A stretch of DNA of 38,651 nucleotides from an uncultured Muribaculaceae bacterium (GCA_910584665.1 CAJUBL010000023.1:1-38651); one strand, 5' to 3'; positions 25,778 through 34,177 are shown, counted from the stretch's first letter. The notes: generated by a model not told the origin, from the letters alone. Numbers and translations: made by a program.

Positions 25778-25805
25778 TGAATTCTGTTTTTATGTTGTAA
25801 GTTTG
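25775..25805 (+). promoter_or_regulatory. Promoter of the toxin-antitoxin operon
   Basis: TTGT at 25775-25778, 19 nt, TAAGTTTG at 25798-25805, and the toxin ATG only 4 nt further, so the transcript should be nearly leaderless. Confidence 0.65.
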
Positions 25806-25809
25806 CGGT

Positions 25810-26163
25810 ATGATTACGAAAGAGGATGTAGAGAAGTTCTTAAACAACTTCTATGTCAAGGTGAAAGTCTTTGGAATAAGATTCCGAGATGACCGTGACA
25901 AGAACCGTAACGCATTGTTTGATTTGGAAATCTCACCACGTTTACGTGAAACTGTAGTGATGTCATTGAAATGGAATGATTATTCCGAAGGTCCGATAAC
26001 AGATGAACTGAACAACTACGGGGAAATGTGGGTGTTTGGTAAGGATGTCAATGGTACAGAGGTTTACATCAAAATTTCGATGGGAGCATCAAATTCCCAC
26101 ACTATCTGTATTTCGTTTCATACTTCAGAATACCCGATGTCTTATCCGTTTAAGAATATTTGA
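25810..26163 (+). CDS. MqsR-like type II toxin
   Basis: A 117-residue small protein, first gene of a two-gene operon. Features include FRDDRDKNRNAL, LEISPRLRETVVMSL, an EMWVFGKDVNGTEVYIKISMG strand pair and CISFHTSEYPMSYPF at the end. This matches the small Bacteroidetes proteins annotated as MqsR-family toxins, which are mRNA interferases of the RelE-like fold; the VYIKIS and FH segments are the usual landmarks. I infer ribonuclease activity by family only. The downstream gene, 2 nt after the stop, encodes a Panacea-type antitoxin, which supports the toxin call. Confidence 0.68.
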   Translation: MITKEDVEKFLNNFYVKVKVFGIRFRDDRDKNRNALFDLEISPRLRETVVMSLKWNDYSEGPITDELNNYGEMWVFGKDVNGTEVYIKISMGASNSHTICISFHTSEYPMSYPFKNI

Positions 26164-26165
26164 TT

Positions 26166-27119
26166 ATGACTAAAATAAAACTTGCAGACGGTGAACGGCT
26201 GTTCAAAGAGTTACGTACGGTCGTTTTCAGAAAGGAACAGTTTGAATATGTCCATGTTGGTATTATTGATAGAGATGGAGTGTGCTGGACTACAACAGAA
26301 CTTGACGAGGTTAATACCATCCAGGTCTATAATCAGTATCGTGAACGTCATGGAATTCCATTCCCTGATGAGATATGCGCTCTACGGAGGTATTATGGTC
26401 TGTCGGCTGTCAAAATGTCCGAAATTCTTGGTTTTGGTGTGAATCAGTATCGCTATTATGAAAACGGAGAGATGCCTAATGCATCAAACGCGAGGATATT
26501 GATTGCGATCAGAGATAAATATACATTTCTTGATTTTCTTGAGGCTTCCAGCCGGATTATTGGTGAAAAAGAATATATGAAAATACGTAGGCGCGTTATG
26601 GCGTTGCCTCAGTATGAACGTCCGGAATATCATCCGTCATCATTATCGGGATATGTATCATGTTCTTCGGTTAAGATTGCCGCGATAGTTAAATTCTTTA
26701 TTAAGGAGATGGAAGGCGTGTTTGTGACAAAAATGAACAAACTGCTTTTCTATGCTGATTTTCTGTGTTATCGCCGTAAAGGTCGGGGACTGACTGGTTT
26801 GGAATATGTAGCATTGCCTTACGGACCGGTTCCGGACAATTGGGGGAGTGTATACGATTCGATTCCGGGTATATGTATGGATGAGTATGTTTTTCCTGAT
26901 ATGATGTCCGGTATTGTGTTGAATTCTGAGTCTGATCCTGATATGGATATCTTTGATGAGACAGAGATCGGTGTTTTAAGGGATGTCGCATTGCGATTCA
27001 GAACTGTAAAAGCTGGGGAAATATCACAGATCAGTCATGGCGAGAAAGGTTGGTTGGATAATCATGAAGGGAAAAAATATATTGATTATTCCTATTCCTT
27101 TGATTTGTCTATGGAATGA
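26166..27119 (+). CDS. Antitoxin with XRE-like HTH and C-terminal Panacea/SocA (DUF4065) domain
   Basis: 317 residues from the ATG at 26166, 2 nt after the toxin stop. The N-terminus (about 1-60) resembles the MqsA/YgiT-type middle region but has no zinc-binding cysteine pairs. An XRE-like helix-turn-helix follows (ALRRYYGLSAVKMSEILGFGVNQYRYYENGEMP, about 75-107). The C-terminal half is the Panacea domain, recognisable from VTKMNKLLFYADFLCYRRKGRGLTG and LPYGPVPDNW and an end of the type GEISQISHGEKGW. Panacea is known as an exchangeable antitoxin domain that can neutralise unrelated toxins, here apparently paired with an MqsR-like one. The HTH suggests it also represses the operon. Confidence 0.78.
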   Translation: MTKIKLADGERLFKELRTVVFRKEQFEYVHVGIIDRDGVCWTTTELDEVNTIQVYNQYRERHGIPFPDEICALRRYYGLSAVKMSEILGFGVNQYRYYENGEMPNASNARILIAIRDKYTFLDFLEASSRIIGEKEYMKIRRRVMALPQYERPEYHPSSLSGYVSCSSVKIAAIVKFFIKEMEGVFVTKMNKLLFYADFLCYRRKGRGLTGLEYVALPYGPVPDNWGSVYDSIPGICMDEYVFPDMMSGIVLNSESDPDMDIFDETEIGVLRDVALRFRTVKAGEISQISHGEKGWLDNHEGKKYIDYSYSFDLSME

Positions 27120-27158
27120 ATCTTTTGTTTCGTTAAGTTTAAACATACTATAAAAGAG

Positions 27159-27190
27159 GCAGGGCCGCGATTTTGTTCGCGGCCCTGCTT
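27159..27190. terminator. Bidirectional terminator between the TA operon and the GLUG protein
   Basis: A perfect 11-bp GC-rich stem, GCAGGGCCGCG (27159-27169) with CGCGGCCCTGC (27178-27188), sits in the gap between two convergent genes. T-rich or A-rich sequence lies on either side. Confidence 0.8.
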
Positions 27191-27213
27191 GGGTTATATA
27201 GGGATTATGAGTA

Positions 27214-30200
27214 TCAGCGTATGATCACTTTTGTGACCTTGTTGCCCTGACGTTTGATGTAGAGACCTGTCGAGGGATTCTCTACGCGTACGCCCTGGAG
27301 GTTGAAGTACTCGACGGGAGCATTGCTGTCCTCGATATTGTCAACGATCACATCCTCAACACCCGAGATCTGATCCTCGGTCATCCAGTTGAGCGTAGCA
27401 TAGTCAACACCACCGACAGCGAGCGTCTTGCCCTCGTTGAAGGCATCCAGAGTCCTGATCACACCGGCAACCTGCTCGGTGTATTCCGGAAGAGCGGCTG
27501 TGGCGTTGCCTGTGACACCTGTACCGACGGTCTTGCCTGAACCGACAGCAAAGAACTTGTTTACATTCACGGCAGGAGTTTTGTCAGAACCTGCAATGAG
27601 ACCGGACTTGTCTTCCTGACCGTTACTTGTGATAGTGGCCTTGACATATCCGTTTGAAAGAGTCAGCGTATTGCGCAGACGACCGACAATACCTCCGGTA
27701 TAAGTTCCGGCAACATCAACTACGGCATAGGAATTTGATATAGTCAGGTCTTTTGCTGTTGTTCCTACGAAACCTCCGGTATATACATTGTCACCGCTGA
27801 TCTTACCTGTAACGAATACGTTGTCGATCTTGAGGTCTGTGGAGTTTCCGTGTCCGGCATATCCTGCCAGTGCGCCTACACCCAGTTTTCCGTTTACAAT
27901 ATTGCAGTCGATAACGCCGAGATTCTTGATCTCACCGGCGGCGACACCGAAGAGAGTGGAGCTGTAATATCCGCCTACGTTGTCTACAGGTTCTTTTACC
28001 TCGGGTGTGAAGTTGCGTATCACATGGTTGCCACCGTCGTAGCTGAACTTGCCGTAGTATGCGCCACCCCATCCGTTAAGGGCTTCGAACTCAGCGTAGT
28101 TCATGTCTTTCATGTTGAGGTCTGCGGTCTGTTTGAAGTATACCATATCGGTTGCCTCGTTCTGGTTGATGAGCGTGTGGGCATTACAGAAGTCCTCTAC
28201 GGTTGCGATCAGATAGGGATTGGGGGCTGTGCCATCCTGAACGGCTGGTGCTTCGTACCAGTTGAGTGTAGCGTACTCGACACCGTTAACAGCGAGCGTC
28301 TTGCCCTCGTTGAAGGCATCCAGAGTCCTGATCACACCGGCAACCTGCTCGGTGTATTCCGGAAGAGCGGCTGTGGCGTTGCCTGTGACACCTGTACCGA
28401 CGGTCTTGCCTGAACCGACAGCAAAGAACTTGTTTACATTCACGGCAGGAGTTTTGTCAGAACCTGCAATGAGACCGGACTTGTCTTCCTGACCGTTACT
28501 TGTGATAGTGGCCTTGACATATCCGTTTGAAAGAGTCAGCGTATTGCGCAGACGACCGACAATACCTCCGGTATAAGTTCCGGCAACATCAACTACGGCA
28601 TAGGAATTTGATATAGTCAGGTCTTTTGCTGTTGTTCCTACGAAACCTCCGGTATATACATTGTCACCGCTGATCTTACCTGTAACGAATACGTTGTCGA
28701 TCTTGAGGTCTGTGGAGTTTCCGTGTCCGGCATATCCTGCCAGTGCGCCTACACCCAGTTTTCCGTTTACAATATTGCAGTCGATAACGCCGAGATTCTT
28801 GATCTCACCGGCGGCGACACCGAAGAGAGTGGAGCTGTAATATCCGCCTACGTTGTCTACAGGTTCTTTTACCTCGGGTGTGAAGTTGCGTATCACGTGA
28901 TAGTCGCCGTCGTAGCTGAACTTGCCGTAGTAGGCTCCGCCCCAACCGTTGAGAGCCTCATATTTATCCATGTTGAGGTCTTTCATGTCAAGGTCGGCAG
29001 TCTGTTTGAAGTATACCATGTCGGTTGGCTCGTTCTGGTTGATGAGTTTGTGGGCATTGCAGAAGTCCTCTACCGACTGGATGAGATAGGGATTGGCGGC
29101 GGTACCGCTGCCTTCGAGCAGGTCTGAACCCTGTACTTCGGTGATTGTGAGCTTTGTGGTGGCACAATATACACCGGCTGCGGTGTTTGTTTCTGCGTTA
29201 GCAGTTGTGGTAGGGAAATATGTGTATACATAGAATGATTTGTCGTCAATCTTCTGTACCGAGATCGAAGACATGCCGTTGCCGTTACCGAATTCTGATT
29301 CCTGCCAGGCGGCAACACATTTGCCGTCAAGGTCAAAGACGCCATAGTTCAGTACACCCAGTGAAGGAGTGTATGCGCTGTGTTTTGCAAGGAATTCATC
29401 TGATATATAGTTGCGTACCAGATATGTCTTGCCTTCAAACTGGAAACTTGCTATACCTTTGCACATGCGGTTGCCTATTCCTGTGAGGGGAGAATATTGG
29501 CCTTCGGTAGTAAAGTTTGCAATCATTCCGACGCTGATCTTGGTCAGATATTCCGGTGATGAAGCATTTACCCGCCAGTCCTGAGTTCCGAAAGGAGTAT
29601 AGAAACAGTTCTCCGGATGTTGCTGTGCGAGAATCTCTCCTACAGTAAAGTATGAGGGGGCTGCATAACTGAGACAAGAATTGCCTTCGTCGGCTAAAAG
29701 ACCTCCTAATGTCAGGGTGCACTTTTTGGCTGTGAGTGATGTCACTTTTGTGCCGTCGCCCTTGAAGTGGAGCATGACTACATCTCCCGAATTCTGCATC
29801 GTGATGTATCCGATGCCGCCTTCGGCGCTGTTGACGTCTCCTACGACTTTGCCGAGACAGTCGACACGGCCTGTTTTACCGAGGGTGCTTATATCGGTGG
29901 AGAGATCGATATTGGTCAGGGTGCCGTCTTTTGCGATCACTCCCCACTGTGTCAGGGATTTTTTCGCATCGATAAAGCAATAGTTGATGATGACATTGCC
30001 TGCATCGTCGGTCGAAACGGCAGTGCCGTTCCATTTCTCGGCGGTACGTGCGGGAAGTTCCTTGAATGTGGTAATCTCGTTGTTAGGACCGATGGCAATG
30101 ATGGCGTTCTTGATGTGATCGGTTGTAAGAATCTTGCCATCCTTGCCTGTGGCGAAACGCGAGCAGGTCGATGATACGGTCGCCGGATTGTTCTGAAGAG

Positions 30201-30348
30201 CGCCCCAGCCGCCTTCGATGCCGGGAACTGTGGTACATACTGTACCAACCTGATTATAAGCCCAGACTGTCTCGGCCTTCCAGGACAGCTCGGCCTGCAT
30301 GCTGCTGACTGCCAGCAGGGCAGCAGTGAAGAGTAAAGATTTCTTCAT
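27214..30348 (-). CDS. Large secreted GLUG-repeat protein with duplicated module and sorting-type C-terminus
   Basis: A 1044-residue protein with a signal peptide (residues 1 to about 19, cut near MQA-EL). Residues about 20-410 form a region with regularly spaced glycines and aromatics, possibly a beta-propeller. Two modules of 291 residues follow, each starting with NPYLI..VEDFCNAH and containing GLUG-like repeats (GGFVGTTAKDLTISNSYA, GGIVGRLRNTLTLSNGY), which form right-handed beta-helices in surface adhesins. About 200 residues of each module (485-686 and 776-976) are identical at DNA level. The end VEYFNLQGVRVENPSTGLYIKRQGNKVTKVIIR-type tail, seen in many Bacteroidales secreted proteins, resembles a type IX sorting signal. 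Likely a surface-exposed or released adhesin-like protein. Confidence 0.72.
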   Translation of the reverse strand: MKKSLLFTAALLAVSSMQAELSWKAETVWAYNQVGTVCTTVPGIEGGWGALQNNPATVSSTCSRFATGKDGKILTTDHIKNAIIAIGPNNEITTFKELPARTAEKWNGTAVSTDDAGNVIINYCFIDAKKSLTQWGVIAKDGTLTNIDLSTDISTLGKTGRVDCLGKVVGDVNSAEGGIGYITMQNSGDVVMLHFKGDGTKVTSLTAKKCTLTLGGLLADEGNSCLSYAAPSYFTVGEILAQQHPENCFYTPFGTQDWRVNASSPEYLTKISVGMIANFTTEGQYSPLTGIGNRMCKGIASFQFEGKTYLVRNYISDEFLAKHSAYTPSLGVLNYGVFDLDGKCVAAWQESEFGNGNGMSSISVQKIDDKSFYVYTYFPTTTANAETNTAAGVYCATTKLTITEVQGSDLLEGSGTAANPYLIQSVEDFCNAHKLINQNEPTDMVYFKQTADLDMKDLNMDKYEALNGWGGAYYGKFSYDGDYHVIRNFTPEVKEPVDNVGGYYSSTLFGVAAGEIKNLGVIDCNIVNGKLGVGALAGYAGHGNSTDLKIDNVFVTGKISGDNVYTGGFVGTTAKDLTISNSYAVVDVAGTYTGGIVGRLRNTLTLSNGYVKATITSNGQEDKSGLIAGSDKTPAVNVNKFFAVGSGKTVGTGVTGNATAALPEYTEQVAGVIRTLDAFNEGKTLAVNGVEYATLNWYEAPAVQDGTAPNPYLIATVEDFCNAHTLINQNEATDMVYFKQTADLNMKDMNYAEFEALNGWGGAYYGKFSYDGGNHVIRNFTPEVKEPVDNVGGYYSSTLFGVAAGEIKNLGVIDCNIVNGKLGVGALAGYAGHGNSTDLKIDNVFVTGKISGDNVYTGGFVGTTAKDLTISNSYAVVDVAGTYTGGIVGRLRNTLTLSNGYVKATITSNGQEDKSGLIAGSDKTPAVNVNKFFAVGSGKTVGTGVTGNATAALPEYTEQVAGVIRTLDAFNEGKTLAVGGVDYATLNWMTEDQISGVEDVIVDNIEDSNAPVEYFNLQGVRVENPSTGLYIKRQGNKVTKVIIR
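27419..28023 (-). repeat. 605-bp exact direct repeat, 3' copy (within the GLUG gene)
   Basis: Identical throughout to 28292-28896 by direct reading; period 873 bp (291 codons), so in frame. Sequence just outside the exact block is still related but diverged. Confidence 0.92.
28292..28896 (-). repeat. 605-bp exact direct repeat, 5' copy (within the GLUG gene)
   Basis: Partner of 27419-28023. Confidence 0.92.
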
Positions 30349-30447
30349 GTTAAAAGATTTGGTTAATATTTGGTTTTATTTAGTCATTAGCTGATATTGC
30401 ATTTGCCCTTGGACTCTTCAGATTTTTAGTGTATGTCCAATACCACG

Positions 30448-30479
30448 CAAATATACGCCAAGAATTTTAATAATACAAA
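30448..30479 (-). promoter_or_regulatory. Promoter for the GLUG-repeat protein
   Basis: On the minus strand, TTTG (30479-30476), 20 nt, TATATTTG (30455-30448). A full consensus match; it leaves a leader of about 95 nt. Confidence 0.65.
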
Positions 30480-30543
30480 ATTATTTATTAAAAGTTTTTA
30501 GTTGATGTTTGAGAAAGCGCATATTCGGTTCCGGAGAGGAATT

Positions 30544-30818
30544 AAAAGCGCAGATCAAAAAGGGCCATCCGGATTATAAAATAAACCGCAAATTACGCGA
30601 ATTACGCAAATTATTTTGCTTCGCTCCTGAAGCGCCTTACTTCGACAATCATGGCCGAATGATGTTCGGCTGATTTATTCTGACTATCCTGAAACACCTG
30701 ATTTTTGCGTAATTTGCGAAATTTGCGGTTCGACTTAAAACACCCGGATGGCCAAAATATAATCTGCGTAATCTGCGCTTAAGCCATAACATACGGATGA
30801 CCAAAATATAATCTGCGA
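30544..30818. repeat. Nested inverted-repeat element, copy R5
   Basis: Module order is GCGCAGAT, GGCCATCCGGAT, AACCGCAAATTACGCG, core, TTTGCGTAATTTGCG, CCGGATGGCC, AATCTGCGTAATCTGCGC, then a further partial outer module at 30792-30818. The core has two hairpins, GCTTC/GAAGC (30618-30633) and GCCGAA/TTCGGC (30654-30670). The second aligns with the R2 core hairpin but has a different, still paired stem. Confidence 0.85.
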
Positions 30819-30825
30819 TTTTGAA

Positions 30826-32160
30826 TTATGTGCAGGTGTTTTTCAGGAAGTAGCGTAGGAAGAGGGCGCCGGCGAGGAAAAGCGCTATGGAGAAACTCAG
30901 GAAGATGCCCTGTAGGCCGAGGCCTGCCGGTATGGCGAGCAGGTAGGTGACCGGGATGCCGACGATGATATAGCTCACGAGGGCGATCCAGAGCATGGGC
31001 ATCACATGGGTTGTGCCTCGCAGGGCGGCCGCGAAGTTGATCTGGGTGGCGTCACCGAGCTGGTAGATTACAAGCGGGATAAGCTGGGCTGTGGCGAGAT
31101 TTATCAGGGCGATGTCATTGTCGCTGAAGAAGGATATGAGAGTTTCGCCGAATGTGAGGAATATAGTGCAGCTGACGGCGGCGATGGCGAGCGTGACATG
31201 GTATCCGGCCCAGCCGATGCGCCGCATCGCCAGGGTGTCGTGAGCGCCGGCGGCATTGGCCACGAGTACCGATACGCCCGTGCCGATACTGTAGTAGATG
31301 CAGAAACCGAGAGTTCCTACTATGACGAGGACCTGAAACGCGGCGAGCGCGAGGGTGCCGTCGGGAAGCCATCCGGCTATGAGGGCGGCGGCCGAAAAAG
31401 AGCCTGCCTCCATTGCCATCTGCAGTCCGACAGGTACCGATGTCCTGAAGATATGTCCGGATGTGTAGACAGGCGTGGCGGATGCGGTGAAGCCACGGCG
31501 GTATCCGGCATTGTTGCGGCTCAGTATGAACACGAGGGTGATGAGAATCGGGCACAGCAGCCGGGCGGTGAATGTGGCTATGCCGGCACCCGTGAGTCCG
31601 AGTTCGGGACACCCCATGTTGCCGTCGATGAGCAGGAAGTTCCCGGCGATGTTGACGATGTTGGCGGTGAGAACAATTACCGTGGGCATGACGGTATTGC
31701 CGATGGCGTAGCTCCATTGGGCGAAGACGTTGAAAAGGGAGATCGGGATGAGTCCGGCGAGGTATATGATATAGTACGGGCGTATGAGCGGCAACAGGGA
31801 CCGGTCCCTGACAAGATCGTCGAGGAAGAAGTATACCGACGCCATGACCAGAGTTACTGATAAAGAGAAAATGGCGTTGACATGCAGCCCCGTACGCAAT
31901 GTGCGTCCGATGTCGTGCCGGCGGTCACGGGCTGCGAGGGCGCCGATGAGCGGCGTGATGCCGTAGGTGAATCCCATGATGAGGAATATCACCGTGTTGA
32001 AGAGATTGTTGACGAAGGAGGCGGCGGCCAGTTCGGGCGTGGAATGCTGTCCGACCATGATATTGTCGGCAAACCCGACGGCAATCATCCCGAGCTGTCC
32101 CACGAGTATGGGGATGCCCAGGATGATGATTTTCCTGTAATATGAGAGGTAGCGGTTCAT
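30826..32160 (-). CDS. MATE-family multidrug/metabolite efflux transporter
   Basis: A 444-residue integral membrane protein with about 12 hydrophobic helices in two related halves. Typical features are an N-terminal ILVGQLGMIAVGFADNIMVGQHS, then ELAAASFVNNLFN and GITPLIGALAARD. MATE proteins export cationic drugs or metabolites using sodium or proton gradients; the substrate is unknown. Its ATG shares one base with the stop of the upstream ADP-ribosylglycohydrolase gene (TAATG), so the two are translationally coupled. Confidence 0.9.
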   Translation of the reverse strand: MNRYLSYYRKIIILGIPILVGQLGMIAVGFADNIMVGQHSTPELAAASFVNNLFNTVIFLIMGFTYGITPLIGALAARDRRHDIGRTLRTGLHVNAIFSLSVTLVMASVYFFLDDLVRDRSLLPLIRPYYIIYLAGLIPISLFNVFAQWSYAIGNTVMPTVIVLTANIVNIAGNFLLIDGNMGCPELGLTGAGIATFTARLLCPILITLVFILSRNNAGYRRGFTASATPVYTSGHIFRTSVPVGLQMAMEAGSFSAAALIAGWLPDGTLALAAFQVLVIVGTLGFCIYYSIGTGVSVLVANAAGAHDTLAMRRIGWAGYHVTLAIAAVSCTIFLTFGETLISFFSDNDIALINLATAQLIPLVIYQLGDATQINFAAALRGTTHVMPMLWIALVSYIIVGIPVTYLLAIPAGLGLQGIFLSFSIALFLAGALFLRYFLKNTCT

Positions 32161-33731
32161 TATCGGTATATCAGTGCCCGCTCGACATAAAGACGGTTAC
32201 CGGCTGAGGCCGGGTTGCGGTCGGCGAGGTTCTCCATCGAGAGGGTGTGACGTCCCTGCGGGAGTCCGGTGATGAAGTAAAGATATGCGCGGTTGCCCTG
32301 ATATTTGCCGGCCATGGTGACATAGTAGGTGTCGATATCGCGGTCATGACGGCCGTCGATGGATACTGATGCACGTGAGCCGTCGGTGTCCCAGCTGCCC
32401 AGAATGGCGATCCCGGTGCCGTCGAAGTCGATGTCGAGCCTGTCTCCCGGTTTGCTGGCCACGAGGTACGGGTCGCTGTCACCGTCGCCGTATGTGAACG
32501 GGGTCCAGTTGCCGGTGAACCGCATTGCCGGGTTTCTGTCGGCGACGGCGATTGTGCCGGCGATGCGCAGATTCTGGTGTCCGGGGCGGTATTCAGGTGC
32601 GGCGGGCTGTTGCGGACGTATGAAGAATGCCTCGTCGGTCACATGTCCTCCCGAGCGTGTGACACATTGTTCCATAAAGCCGAGGGTGACATCCACAGCT
32701 TTGTTCAGTGAATATTCCGTGTGGTCGAAAAACTCGTCGGCTATGGCGGGTATATGGGACTTGTAGATATCGGGGATGGCGTTGTAGCCGTATATGATTC
32801 CGAGTACGGCCGCGGCATTGGAGGTGTTGCAGTCCGTATCCTGGCCGCATCCGACGGCGATGTCCATGGTGCGTTTCCAGTCCCCCTGTCCGTATAGCAG
32901 TGCTGTGACGATGTAGGCTCCGTTGAGTTTGGCGTCGATATTGAACGGGAGGTAGGGGGTACATATGTCATAGGGTGCGTACTTGTCGTTCAGCATATGC
33001 CATGTGGCGGTCCAGTCACCGGGGTTCTTGCGGTGACATTCGATGACATCGTTGATGGCGAGGGCATAGCCGCTTTCGGCAGGTATGGCGCCGAGTGCCT
33101 TTGTCACGATCGAATCTATGTCGGCACATCCGTAGGCGAGGGTATGCAGCGCGCTTACATACATGCCTGCATATAACCCGTCGCCGGCCGACATTATGGC
33201 TCCGACGCGTGCGCACAGAGAGTCGGAAGAGGCCGGCATGAGCGGATTGATGAAGCCTATGAAGTCACATTCTATCTGGAAATCGATATCGTCACAATGT
33301 ATGTTGTTTGCTGGTGTGGATATCTCGTCGCCGCGCAGTCCGTCAAGATAGTTCTTGCGCCCCTGCAGGTTGGCATGGCATAGTGAGAATCCGGCGTAGG
33401 CGAAGTCGTGGGCCAGAGAGTCGACAGGGGCGTCAAGCCCGAGCCGTTCGAGGGTGGACATGAAACACATCTGTCCGTAGATGTCGTCCTCAAGAAGCGA
33501 TGCTGTGACCTTCTCGGGGGTCCATAGTATAGAGTCGGTGTACATACGGTCGTTGCAGGCGAACTCCATGGGGCGGCCGTACATGACGCCGATCATTTTG
33601 CCGGCCCATGCTCCACGCACTTTGTCTGCCATGGTGTCGCGTGAAATCTCTACAAGTCGGTCACCGCCGGTGGCGGTGCAGCCTGCGAGCAGCAGTGAGG
33701 CGCAGGCGATGCTGATGAATCTGTTATGCAT
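32160..33731 (-). CDS. ADP-ribosylglycohydrolase-family lipoprotein with C-terminal carbohydrate-binding-like domain
   Basis: 523 residues from the ATG at 33731, which gives a signal peptide with lipobox (LLAGC); a longer frame reaching 33839 would add 36 residues ahead of it and run through the promoter. The catalytic-type domain (about 25-385) has the family landmarks VRGAWAGKMIGVMYGRP, a LLEDDIYGQMCF metal-site stretch and VGCGQDTDCNTSNAAAVLGI, where the paired Asp residues bind magnesium. Residues about 400-523 form a beta-sandwich module with GDRLDIDFDGTGIAILG, likely sugar- or surface-binding. Exported members are not expected to act on cytosolic ADP-ribosylated proteins, so the substrate is open. 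Confidence 0.8.
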   Translation of the reverse strand: MHNRFISIACASLLLAGCTATGGDRLVEISRDTMADKVRGAWAGKMIGVMYGRPMEFACNDRMYTDSILWTPEKVTASLLEDDIYGQMCFMSTLERLGLDAPVDSLAHDFAYAGFSLCHANLQGRKNYLDGLRGDEISTPANNIHCDDIDFQIECDFIGFINPLMPASSDSLCARVGAIMSAGDGLYAGMYVSALHTLAYGCADIDSIVTKALGAIPAESGYALAINDVIECHRKNPGDWTATWHMLNDKYAPYDICTPYLPFNIDAKLNGAYIVTALLYGQGDWKRTMDIAVGCGQDTDCNTSNAAAVLGIIYGYNAIPDIYKSHIPAIADEFFDHTEYSLNKAVDVTLGFMEQCVTRSGGHVTDEAFFIRPQQPAAPEYRPGHQNLRIAGTIAVADRNPAMRFTGNWTPFTYGDGDSDPYLVASKPGDRLDIDFDGTGIAILGSWDTDGSRASVSIDGRHDRDIDTYYVTMAGKYQGNRAYLYFITGLPQGRHTLSMENLADRNPASAGNRLYVERALIYR

Positions 33732-33759
33732 GATATAAGTGGTAAGATGTTTCAGATTG

Positions 33760-33791
33760 CAAAGATAAGCATAAGCCGAGCGCAAATCAAA
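33760..33791 (-). promoter_or_regulatory. Promoter of the ADP-ribosylglycohydrolase/MATE operon
   Basis: On the minus strand, TTTG (33791-33788), 20 nt, TATCTTTG (33767-33760). The spacer and surroundings (ATTTGCGCTCGGCTTATG) closely match the last unit of the promoter array at 36961-36992. Confidence 0.7.
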
Positions 33792-33814
33792 TTTATTACC
33801 ATCTGTATTAAAAG

Positions 33815-34177
33815 TTAAGCGCAGATTATATTTGGCCATCCGGAGGGGGGTGAATAGAAGCGCAGATTTCGCAGATTAAAAGGACCATCCGGATTATAAA
33901 TTAACCGCAAATTACGCAAAATTTTTAATCATTATAATGCTTAGATCAATTAGATCTATCTGCGCCTTAATCTTTTTGTGTAATTTGCGACTGTCGTTCA
34001 GCTTTAATCATAGAACTGATTTAAACTTATAATACTTTAGGAGCTAAGTGTAGAAAAATTTTTGCGTAATTTGCGTAATCTGCGGTTGAATATCCAAACA
34101 ACCGGACGGTCTCCTTTTAATCTGCGAAATCTGCGCTTCTATTCCCCCCCCGGATGGCTAAATCTAATCTGCGCTTA
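33815..34177. repeat. Nested inverted-repeat element, copy R6
   Basis: Two-layered arms. The outer layer is TAAGCGCAGATTA at 33815 with its partner ending at 34177. The inner layer is a perfect 32-bp inverted repeat (33853-33884 against 34112-34143) containing CGCAGATTTCGCAGATTA, followed inward by AACCGCAAATTACGCAAAA and TTTGCGTAATTTGCG. Homopolymer runs G6 (33845-33850) and C8 (34144-34151) face each other in the two arms. The core differs from R2 and R5. Confidence 0.87.

Noticed and set aside
33732..33839. N-terminal extension of the ADP-ribosylglycohydrolase
   Set aside because: It would cover the promoter and bury the signal peptide and lipobox; the ATG at 33731 is far better.
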